Assembly: GCA_023424015.1 (NCBI GenBank)
Contig: JAFAEM010000021.1
Location: 1-49,768 of the forward strand
Source of the DNA: Bacteroidota bacterium
GTDB lineage: Bacteria; Bacteroidota; Bacteroidia; Chitinophagales; Chitinophagaceae
Reading direction: 5' to 3'
Length of the DNA stretch: 49,768 bases
A program made the position numbers and the translations under genes. Positions 43,058 to 49,768 of this stretch are shown here, piece after piece. Position 1 is the first letter of the stretch. Every line of letters starts with the position of its first letter. The notes under the pieces were generated by a model. That model had not been told where the DNA came from. It saw nothing but the letters and a program-made list of their open reading frames with translations, and did no database searches.

Positions 43058-43504
43058 TTAAGATTTAAAAATAAGGTCATTCTTAATTTTCCTATTTTTT
43101 AATACATGAATAATGTTATAATAATGCAATGGTTTACCATGTAGATAAACTTGAAGTTTTAAAAGATATTTCTTGTCATTTTTTGAAAAATTCACTGTTC
43201 CGATTTTCTGACCTTTAAAAATCTTATCACTATGATTAACATCCAATATGGAAAAATTATAAAAAACAAAATCTAAACTATCTTTTTCGATGACCAAATA
43301 CTTGTCGCCCAATATATTATATATCTTTTTAACTGAACCGTTAATAATTGATTTTACGGTAGAATCTTCGGTTAGCAACTCTATTTCATATTTCGTATAA
43401 AGATCTTTTTTCTCGGGGTTATCAACTTCCAGCCCATCAACAACAATCTTGTTATTGCACGATAAAATTATAAACAACAAGCAAACGAATCTTATCAGTC
43501 TCAT
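43058..43504 (-). CDS. Small lipoprotein, candidate immunity protein for the Rhs tip
   Basis: This 148-aa protein has a lipoprotein signal ending IILSC (C16), then a lysine- and aspartate-rich domain of mixed strands. I do not recognise the family. It starts 5 bases after the stop of the Rhs tip, in the same direction, which is the position of immunity genes in polymorphic-toxin loci. A periplasmic lipoprotein would fit protection against a toxin that acts in the periplasm or passes through it. The gene is strongly AT-rich compared with neighbours, which is typical for exchanged toxin-immunity cassettes. The immunity role is inferred from position only. Confidence 0.65.
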   Translation of the reverse strand: MRLIRFVCLLFIILSCNNKIVVDGLEVDNPEKKDLYTKYEIELLTEDSTVKSIINGSVKKIYNILGDKYLVIEKDSLDFVFYNFSILDVNHSDKIFKGQKIGTVNFSKNDKKYLLKLQVYLHGKPLHYYNIIHVLKNRKIKNDLIFKS

Positions 43505-43509
43505 TCCTA

Positions 43510-45009
43510 TTATTTTACTTTTCCAGTTGACCGTAAAAATTCAGATATTGCAAAATATTCATTATCTCTAGCTTCGTCTTCGGATGGTACAGAATCATAA
43601 GAAATCACTTCCTTTGTTTTCTTATACTTCCCATCAGCCTGCTTAATTTTTTTTCTCCTATTATCGGTGGTTTGAATCACGTGAGTACCCTCATGAGTTC
43701 CATTTCCAATAAGAGCTAAAGTTTCAATTTCTTCTTTTGTAAAATCATTAAAATTAATTACACCTTCCAGTAAACCCAATTGGGACATTTTCAATATTAC
43801 ACTTTTCGAATATGACAATTGACTCTCATAATCATTTGTTATAGCTACTTCGGTATTCTCCCATTCAGCGCTCTTATTGTAATCACCTGTTTCGTTGTCA
43901 AAGCCCCACATTTTATCATAATTATCCGGTCTTACTTTGCCATTTTTAACCCGATAATTTAAATCAGCTTTGGTCATGGCTTCACCGGTTTGGTTATTTG
44001 CCCACGTTTTGTAAAGATTCTGATCTTTTCTTTGATTGACGAAGTGTATTGTTATTTTATCGTTAGAACTAACCATTGCATCCCAAACTGCTTTTCCTAC
44101 TCCTGTCGCAATCATTTTTTCTCGTAATTTAATAACCTGAGGATCATTTGTATTAACAATTTCATTTCCATCTATGTCAATGTATTTAATTGGGTTATTT
44201 CCTGCAAAGACGTATGGCGAGAGTACAGCATATTTTTCAATCTTACTATCAATTGAATGCCATCGACCTATCTGTCCATCATACATCCTCGCGCCATAAT
44301 CCAACCAATCAAGACCGCTACCGTCAGAAAACTCTTTCCGTTGTTCTTCGTTACCACTGTATTTGTATTTATTCTCAGGATTTCCAAACTCCAAAGCCTT
44401 TGATGATATCCCCGCCATTGTCAACCCAAACGGATAATAGTGCGTTTCTTCCAATACTGGACCTGCCTTGTGATGCACGCTCAAATTATCAAAGAACACA
44501 TCCCAACCCTGGGTCTCGTTGTTTACATAAATATACAAAAACCCGTTCTTTGTGATAGGAATGCCGGTATATCCTAATGTATTTAACGTTCCCGTAGCAG
44601 TATTTCCCACCGCTAAAGCTCCGCTTTGCGGGTAACTACTTACGTATTGCAATTGCTCGTCGAGAAGTATCCAGTTCAGGTAAGCCCGGGGCTTGCCTGA
44701 AATCGTGCCGTTATTGGCTGAAACAAAGGAGTTGATGGCGCTGAATAAAGGGCTGGTCGTGGTATTGTTCAATTCAGTGAGACTACCTTTACTGCCTCCC
44801 GCCGTCATCACTATCCCGTTGGCAAAGGAAGATAGCACATTGAGAACCGATGAATTGGTACCTGTCCCGGTTTGACTGTTATAATAACATTTCACCGCCA
44901 CATCCACCACGTCGCCACTCATTACTTTTAATATAATAGCCGCGCCAATCTTTTGGCCGCTTCCATTCAGCCGCATCATTGGAACCCAAAGCTGTTTCCT
45001 GTTTGGCAA
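43510..45009 (-). CDS. Orphan Rhs C-terminal tip with HExxH (zincin-like) toxin domain, 5'-truncated
   Basis: Residues about 12-190 read like the region before the tip in Bacteroidota Rhs proteins (LNGSGQKIGAAIILKVMSGD). The conserved end of an Rhs core follows (GARMYDGQIGRWHSID ... YVFAGNNPIKYIDIDGNEI, 239-283). The remaining 215 residues form a variable tip containing HEGTH at 439-443 and SEDEAR at 476-481. This matches a zinc metallopeptidase HExxH motif with a later glutamate as possible third ligand. The YD-repeat cage, export region and normal start are missing: a stop codon directly precedes the formal TTG start. It therefore looks like a displaced, silent tip that could recombine with a full-length Rhs gene elsewhere. 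A candidate immunity lipoprotein follows after 5 bases. Confidence 0.8.
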   Translation of the reverse strand: MPNRKQLWVPMMRLNGSGQKIGAAIILKVMSGDVVDVAVKCYYNSQTGTGTNSSVLNVLSSFANGIVMTAGGSKGSLTELNNTTTSPLFSAINSFVSANNGTISGKPRAYLNWILLDEQLQYVSSYPQSGALAVGNTATGTLNTLGYTGIPITKNGFLYIYVNNETQGWDVFFDNLSVHHKAGPVLEETHYYPFGLTMAGISSKALEFGNPENKYKYSGNEEQRKEFSDGSGLDWLDYGARMYDGQIGRWHSIDSKIEKYAVLSPYVFAGNNPIKYIDIDGNEIVNTNDPQVIKLREKMIATGVGKAVWDAMVSSNDKITIHFVNQRKDQNLYKTWANNQTGEAMTKADLNYRVKNGKVRPDNYDKMWGFDNETGDYNKSAEWENTEVAITNDYESQLSYSKSVILKMSQLGLLEGVINFNDFTKEEIETLALIGNGTHEGTHVIQTTDNRRKKIKQADGKYKKTKEVISYDSVPSEDEARDNEYFAISEFLRSTGKVK

Positions 45010-45179
45010 TCAAGCCAGAATTTATGGTAAGTCTGCGATAGAAGAATGATACCGTGTCCGGCGAACGGTATCCAGGCGTGAAAGGTACTACCATCTACTG
45101 TATAGTATGAACTACCAAGTGAAGATTTTTATTTCACCAACTCGAATTTGCAGACCCGTTGCAGACCTGCGCTTTTCAT

Positions 45180-46124
45180 TTATCCCAGCTCCCCAGCCAC
45201 TCTTTCCAGCAAAGCTTTTGTTTTACGAATCCCTTCATCCTCACTTAATGTCGGTCCTTCGTATTCGATTCCGATATAACCCTTAAATCCGGAGTCTTTC
45301 ACGATCCGCATGATCTTGTTGTAATCAGTTTCCACACAATTGCCCTGCTCGTCAAAATGATTTGTCTTGGCGCTCACACCTTTGGCAAAAGGCATCAGTT
45401 CTTTGGTACCCTGGTAGCGATCATAACTTTCAATGCAATTACCCCAGTTGTTGGGCTCATGCTTGATGCAGAAGTTTCCAAAATCTGGTAGCGTTCCTAC
45501 ATTCTTTTTATTGACCTGTTTCATCACGCCCGCCAGCCAGCCTCCATCTGATGAATAACCGCCGTGATTTTCCACGATCACATTGATACCCACTTTCTCC
45601 GCATATTCACCCAGCCGGCTCAATCCATCTACTGCAGCTTTCGCTACCTCTTCCCGACTCCCGTTGCCTGCCGCATTTACCCGGATGGTGGCACAACCCA
45701 GGTATTTGGCAGCATCTACCCACTTGTAATGATTCTCTACAGCTTTTGATCTTTCAGCAACGTTAGTCGATCCCATATCGCCCTCCCCATCACACATGAT
45801 CAAATGATTTTTAACTCCATTGTCTTTACAGCGTTTCAAAAGTTCGTTGAGGTATTTTGTATCCTTTGCCTTGTCCTTGAAAAACTGGTTTACATATTCC
45901 ACTACGCTGATGCCGAAATCATTCTTTGCCTTCGCGGGGAAGTCGAGGTTGTCGAGTTTCTTCGCGAAAATGGTCTTGTGCAGCGACCATTGCGCCAGGG
46001 ATATTTCAAAGAAAGACTTAGATGCGGGCGCCGCCCATGCGCTCTTATTTAAAATAGAAACACCAGCCACACCAGCTGCAAGTCCTGTAAGTTGTTGTAG
46101 GAATTTCCTGCGATCAGTTGCCAT
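45180..46124 (-). CDS. Tat-exported sugar isomerase/epimerase-like TIM-barrel protein, second copy
   Basis: This 314-aa member of the xylose isomerase-like TIM-barrel superfamily, close to hydroxypyruvate isomerase-type proteins, has an N-terminal twin-arginine signal DRRKFLQQLTGLAAG. Likely metal-ligand segments are INVIVENHGG, TLPDFGNFC, SAKTNHFDEQG and the C-terminal GYIGIEYEGP. It differs clearly from the exported isomerase at 24915-25838, which suggests a different sugar. It is followed upstream on the same strand, 41 bases away, by a GH2 gene, and farther by GH29, forming a three-gene glycan unit. The substrate cannot be assigned from sequence. Confidence 0.88.
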   Translation of the reverse strand: MATDRRKFLQQLTGLAAGVAGVSILNKSAWAAPASKSFFEISLAQWSLHKTIFAKKLDNLDFPAKAKNDFGISVVEYVNQFFKDKAKDTKYLNELLKRCKDNGVKNHLIMCDGEGDMGSTNVAERSKAVENHYKWVDAAKYLGCATIRVNAAGNGSREEVAKAAVDGLSRLGEYAEKVGINVIVENHGGYSSDGGWLAGVMKQVNKKNVGTLPDFGNFCIKHEPNNWGNCIESYDRYQGTKELMPFAKGVSAKTNHFDEQGNCVETDYNKIMRIVKDSGFKGYIGIEYEGPTLSEDEGIRKTKALLERVAGELG

Positions 46125-46165
46125 AGTTAAAGATTTGAACGTTTAAGTATAAAATTCCGTATTAT

Positions 46166-48001
46166 TTAGGGAAGGGGCTTATAAAGTTTCTGATGTACCT
46201 GCCTGAGTTTCTCAACCGGAATTTTTATCCTGCGCCGGTCATAGGTCATCAGTCCATTCACTTCACCTTCCACATCCGACACCTGCGTATAAATAGCAGC
46301 AGACAAACCCCGCGGTATAAAATCAGCGACCATATTGACGAAGTTGCTGTATTGAATAAACAATGAGTCCTCATCCTTAAAACTCTGGTAACCCCAGTTG
46401 GCTTTGTCCTGCCAGGTATGACCTTCTATCGGCAAACCCAGTCCGCCATATTCACCCAGAACAATAGCCTGTTTCTTACCCAGCAGGTCAGCGCGATGCA
46501 TGACGGGTTGCGGGTAGTGATGATAGTCGTGCATATGTCCTGCAAAATGAAAATTGCCGCCACTCGCACTATTGACCAGCCTGGTTTTGTCATAATTCAT
46601 GACCCAATTGGTGATCTCCACAGTCTTAAACTGACCCCAGGCTTCGTTGAAGGGCACCCAGGCCACAATGCTTGGAAAAAACTTCGTGGCATCCATGATG
46701 GCTTTCAACTCCGTTTTGAATATGTGTTCGGATTCGGCGCTACGTATTTTATCAACAGGCTCATAAGCAACATTTGTGATCCATTTATCGCCTTTTGCCA
46801 TATCGCCACTGGGCATATCCTGCCATACCAGCATTCCCAATTTATCACAATGATAATACCAGCGGGCAGGCTCTACTTTCACATGTTTGCGCAGCATGTT
46901 AAAGCCCATTTCCTTTGCTTTTACAATATCATATACCAGCGCTTCATCACTGGCAGCAGTATAAAGCCCGTCGGGCCACCAGCCCTGGTCGAGCATGCCA
47001 AACTGAAAAAGCGGCACATTGTTGAGCATCATCCGCTGCACGCCATTTTTATCCGGTGCCATGGATATTTTACGCATGGCAAAATAGCTTTTCACTTCAT
47101 CCTGCAGTTTCCCGCTACGCAACAACTGAATTTTCATGTCGTATAGGAAAGGCGCGTCGGGTGACCAGCGTTTAGGGTTTTGCAGTGGAATGGCCGCGAT
47201 AGCTCCGGCTTTGACAGTATGCTCCGCAACAGCATTTCCATTTTCTGTGATAGTAATTTTGATATCATCATCCGGCTGCGCATTGTTTACAGCTGTTTCA
47301 ATCTCGATGGTATTCTTGTCAATATCGGGTACAGGATACACCGATTGTATATGCGTGCGACCAACTGTTTCCAGCCAAACGGTTTGCCAGATGCCGGTAA
47401 CAGGTGTGTACCAGATACCATTAGGTTTCTTTACCTGCTTACCCCGGGGCTGCGGTCCATCATCGGATGGATCCCATACACGTACCAACAGTTCCTGCTG
47501 TCCTTTTTTTAACAGGTCGGTTATATCGAAATAAAAAGGATCGTAGCCACCCTTGTGTGCGCCGGCTTTTTGTCCATTCAGGAAAACTTCGCAGTCCCAG
47601 TCAACTGCACCAAAATGAAGAAGAACTCTTTTGTCCTTTAAATTTTTTGGCGCCGGGAATTTTGTTCTGTACCAAAGCAGGTTGTCGCCGCCCACTTCTT
47701 TTCCTACTCCCGACAGCGCCGACTCAGCGGCAAAAGGCACGAGTATCTTTCCCTGGTAAGCAGTTGGCTTACCCGCCGTTACCGGCATGATGGCATAATC
47801 CCAAAGACCGTTAAGACTTGTCCAGTTATCCCTTTGCATCTGTGGCCTGGGATATTCAGGCAAAGGTGATTTAGGATCTACTGAAGCCGCCCAGCTTGTG
47901 CTGATCCTGTTACCGGCGATCTTCCAATCCTGGCTAAAAAGCGATGAAAATATTAATAGAGAGAGAAGCGAAAAAATAAAACGATTTCTGATTATCATCA
48001 T
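46166..48001 (-). CDS. GH2 glycoside hydrolase (beta-galactosidase/glucuronidase-like), secreted
   Basis: This retaining exo-glycosidase of family 2 has a signal peptide (about 1-22, ending SSLFSQ). A sugar-binding jellyroll (RDNWTSLNGLWDYAI, DWDCEVFLNGQKAG) and an Ig-like domain follow. The TIM barrel has GFNMLRKHVK, the acid/base segment WVPFNEAWGQ and the likely nucleophile segment VLGEYGGLG. I start at ATG 47999-48001 (611 aa; the next codon is also ATG), because the open frame further upstream covers a dispersed palindrome and has no signal peptide. The substrate could be beta-galactoside, mannoside or glucuronide. It sits between the second isomerase and the third GH29 gene. Confidence 0.9.
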   Translation of the reverse strand: MMIIRNRFIFSLLSLLIFSSLFSQDWKIAGNRISTSWAASVDPKSPLPEYPRPQMQRDNWTSLNGLWDYAIMPVTAGKPTAYQGKILVPFAAESALSGVGKEVGGDNLLWYRTKFPAPKNLKDKRVLLHFGAVDWDCEVFLNGQKAGAHKGGYDPFYFDITDLLKKGQQELLVRVWDPSDDGPQPRGKQVKKPNGIWYTPVTGIWQTVWLETVGRTHIQSVYPVPDIDKNTIEIETAVNNAQPDDDIKITITENGNAVAEHTVKAGAIAAIPLQNPKRWSPDAPFLYDMKIQLLRSGKLQDEVKSYFAMRKISMAPDKNGVQRMMLNNVPLFQFGMLDQGWWPDGLYTAASDEALVYDIVKAKEMGFNMLRKHVKVEPARWYYHCDKLGMLVWQDMPSGDMAKGDKWITNVAYEPVDKIRSAESEHIFKTELKAIMDATKFFPSIVAWVPFNEAWGQFKTVEITNWVMNYDKTRLVNSASGGNFHFAGHMHDYHHYPQPVMHRADLLGKKQAIVLGEYGGLGLPIEGHTWQDKANWGYQSFKDEDSLFIQYSNFVNMVADFIPRGLSAAIYTQVSDVEGEVNGLMTYDRRRIKIPVEKLRQVHQKLYKPLP

Positions 48002-48060
48002 TGTTACTATGTTTTGGCGATTGATAAATTCCGGTTTCAAATTACGGAAGTTTGCCGGGA

Positions 48061-48093
48061 TCCCGATAGCTATCGGCACGGGGAGGCGGTAAG
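48061..48093. repeat. Dispersed palindrome plus GGGGAGGCGGTAAG word upstream of the GH2 gene
   Basis: TCCCGATAGCTATCGG (48061-48076) is the same palindrome that sits in each unit of the tRNA-Ser array near 7.8-8.0 kb. It is followed at 48077-48093 by the word also found twice at 37051-37112. Two intergenic repeat types are thus joined here. Confidence 0.7.
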
Positions 48094-48150
48094 AAAAATT
48101 CCTCATCAAATCTTCGCGGCTATTGTCTGAATTCGTTCGACATCGTGACA

Positions 48151-49488
48151 CTAATTCAACTCAACCGAGATCACGGTAACTGGTCCATCAATAGCGATAC
48201 CGGCAACGGGTATACTTGTACCTTCTTTTTGTTGCTTAAAGTGTAATGCTTTCCCCGAACTGAGAAGTTTCACCTGTTTAATTTTACCATTCATGGGTGG
48301 AAGCATAATAGTATTTGCGTCAGGTGCACGAAACAGGTGCAGATAGATCATTTTGTTCTTTTGTGTGCTAACTCCCCAATGCTGTGGCGGGATTGGGCCA
48401 CCTCTTGTTCCATAAATACTTTCGCCATATTGCGCCAGCCATTTTCCTGCAGCGGCCAGGGTATCGACGAATTCGGGTTGTATAGCGCCATTAGGCATAG
48501 GACCAATATTGAGCAACAGATTGGCATTACGTCCGGCCGCACCGGCCAGTAGTTCCAACACCTGTTTCACAGTTTTGTAATTCCTGTCTGTAATATTATA
48601 ACCCCAGGAACCGTTGATGGTCTCGCAGGTTTCAAGTGGCAGTTCATCAGACGCTTCCTGGTAGCTAAGTCCCGACTTGTTTTCACCGGGAAGGTCGCGC
48701 TCAAACATCTGGAAATCCTCACCCGGCAAGGGTGTTAAGTGGTGGTTGTTGCCGATCATACACCGGGGTTGCAGGCGATGTATCAAACCATAGATCTCAT
48801 CGTACTTCCAGTCGATGCGGGATGTGCGATCATGATGACCCTCGCGGTTTGTCTGGTCCCAATGTCCATCAAACCATATCGACATGATCTCGCCATAGTT
48901 GGTAAGCAATTCAGTGAGCTGGTTCTTCATGAATTGCAGGTAAGAAGCATAGTTTCCTTTGCCGGTGCGACCGGTTCCCTGTCCGGTACGGCCCGTTTCA
49001 TGCGGGTAATCTTCGCGGTACCAGTCAAGGGTTGAGTAATAGAGGCCAAGTTTTATACCTTGCTTTTTGCATTCTTCCGACAACATTTTCAATACATCTT
49101 TTCCATAAGGCGTGTTGGTGATCTTCCAATCGGAGTGTTTAGTATCCCAGTTAGAAAACCCATCGTGGTGACGGGTGATAAACACAATATATTTCATACC
49201 GGCATTCTTTGCCGTTGCCACCCATTGCGCCGCATTAAAATCAACGGGGTTGAAGGCGCGTAAGAGACGTGTGTAATCTTCCACTTTGATATTGCGGTTG
49301 TTCATCACCCATTCACCGTGACCAAGTACACTCGACAAACCCCAGTGTATGAACAAACCATATTTATTGTCCTGGAACTGTTGCCGGGCAGCGAGGTTCT
49401 CACTGCTGGCAGTATAAGTTTGAGCCGAAGAATGAGTCGAAGCAAATAACAAAGCCATACAGGCAATCGTCGAAATGAATCTTTTCAT
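48151..49488 (-). CDS. GH29 alpha-L-fucosidase, third copy
   Basis: This is a secreted 445-aa fucosidase with a signal peptide ending SSAQ (about residue 23). GH29 features are YGLFIHWGLSSV near 43-54, TRHHDGFSNWDTKHSDW near 105-121 and IMSIWFDGHWD, with D207 as the expected nucleophile. FERDLPGEN is a candidate acid/base region. A short Gly/Thr/Arg repeat (GRTGQGTGRTGKG, 166-178) interrupts the loop before the next helix and looks like an expanded low-complexity insert. It differs from the other two GH29 proteins and opens the GH29-GH2-isomerase unit. The 280-base upstream spacer ends in degenerate octamer repeats. Confidence 0.93.
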   Translation of the reverse strand: MKRFISTIACMALLFASTHSSAQTYTASSENLAARQQFQDNKYGLFIHWGLSSVLGHGEWVMNNRNIKVEDYTRLLRAFNPVDFNAAQWVATAKNAGMKYIVFITRHHDGFSNWDTKHSDWKITNTPYGKDVLKMLSEECKKQGIKLGLYYSTLDWYREDYPHETGRTGQGTGRTGKGNYASYLQFMKNQLTELLTNYGEIMSIWFDGHWDQTNREGHHDRTSRIDWKYDEIYGLIHRLQPRCMIGNNHHLTPLPGEDFQMFERDLPGENKSGLSYQEASDELPLETCETINGSWGYNITDRNYKTVKQVLELLAGAAGRNANLLLNIGPMPNGAIQPEFVDTLAAAGKWLAQYGESIYGTRGGPIPPQHWGVSTQKNKMIYLHLFRAPDANTIMLPPMNGKIKQVKLLSSGKALHFKQQKEGTSIPVAGIAIDGPVTVISVELN

Positions 49489-49624
49489 AATGGTGTATTG
49501 AAACTGGAATTTACTTTCTTATTAGCGGAATAAAAAAAGGAATTGCTTTCACTTCCAGCAATAAAAAATTCTGCAGAAAAATAAATCGGAAGTATGAAGA
49601 TGCTATTCCCCACCAAAGAATTAA

Positions 49625-49767
49625 AATCCGTGAAATCCGTGCAATCCGTGGCCCCATTCGTGTCATTCGTGTAATTCGTGGCCAACCCCCTGCCGAAGGC
49701 AGAAATCAATCCGTGAAATCTGTGCAATCCGTGGCTCCCATTCGTGTGATTCGTGCCATTCGTGGCC
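49625..49767. repeat. Two copies of an octamer-type degenerate repeat block at the window end
   Basis: Blocks 49625-49683 and 49708-49767 each contain three AATCCGTG-like octamers followed by three ATTCGTGT-like octamers and end in CGTGGCC. Between them CTGCC-GAA-GGCAG (49690-49702) forms a hairpin. The 80-codon minus-strand frame here is a translation of the repeat (NYTNDTNGATDCTDFTDF) and is not a gene. Confidence 0.8.
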
Positions 49768-49768
49768 A

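Noticed and set aside
48002..48151. 50-residue N-terminal extension of the GH2 protein
   Set aside because: It covers an intergenic palindrome and would bury the signal peptide inside the protein.
49485..49727. 80-codon minus-strand gene
   Set aside because: Its sequence (NYTNDTNGATDCTDFTDF) is a translation of the octamer repeats.

Overview
The window looks like chromosomal DNA from a soil- or plant-associated member of the Bacteroidota, most likely Chitinophagaceae or a close relative (inference). The reasons are near-perfect TAnnTTTG -7 promoter elements placed just before start codons, a lack of Shine-Dalgarno sequences, many RRxFL (Tat-type) N-termini, Rhs sequence of the Bacteroidota type, and a dense set of secreted fucosidases and planctomycete-type cytochrome/DUF1501 proteins.

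Left region (1-7,542). The first 48 bases are the start of an IS3-family transposase OrfA that runs out of the window. Next comes a complete type I restriction-modification operon on the minus strand (hsdM-hsdS-hsdR, joined by ATGA overlaps) with a small unknown gene behind it. Divergent from it is a tight three-gene cassette: a TIGR04255-like protein, a WDEEGA-motif protein and a small protein. This reads as a defence-type island.

Region 7,543-18,236. A tRNA-Ser(GGA) gene is preceded by an exact 73-bp-period array built from the 5' end of that tRNA plus a palindrome. Housekeeping and metabolic genes follow: TatD nuclease, polysaccharide deacetylase, gltX, an aldo/keto reductase, a B12-binding mutase domain, a membrane protein, an enoyl-CoA hydratase, and an M16 peptidase gene split by a one-base homopolymer frameshift.

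Region 18,388-34,002. A roughly 14-kb minus-strand run combines a large PSD1/DUF1553 cytochrome protein, a Tat-exported Gfo/Idh/MocA oxidoreductase, a DUF1080 (3-keto-glycoside) enzyme, a DUF1501 protein, a Tat-exported TIM-barrel isomerase/epimerase, a DUF2231-cytochrome-LRR membrane protein, a GH95 hydrolase, a metallophosphoesterase and a GH29 fucosidase. A four-helix-bundle gene lies inside the run between near-perfect 30-bp inverted repeats. A further GH29 gene precedes the run. I infer an extracytoplasmic, redox-based route for breaking down fucosylated glycans, with electrons passing to c-type haem proteins. No SusC/SusD pair is present.

Region 34,003-42,718. A 0.7-kb intergenic stretch holds three copies of a palindrome-linker-palindrome repeat. 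A plus-strand paralogous module follows: PSD1/DUF1553 lipoprotein, DUF1501, a beta-propeller, a chitobiase-C-like domain protein, and a DUF2231-cytochrome-LRR protein fused to that same domain.

Region 42,719-49,768. An orphan Rhs C-terminal tip with an HEGTH zincin-like motif is followed by a small lipoprotein (candidate immunity) and a degraded Rhs core fragment. Then come a second Tat-exported isomerase, a GH2 and a third GH29 gene. The window ends in short-period degenerate repeats.
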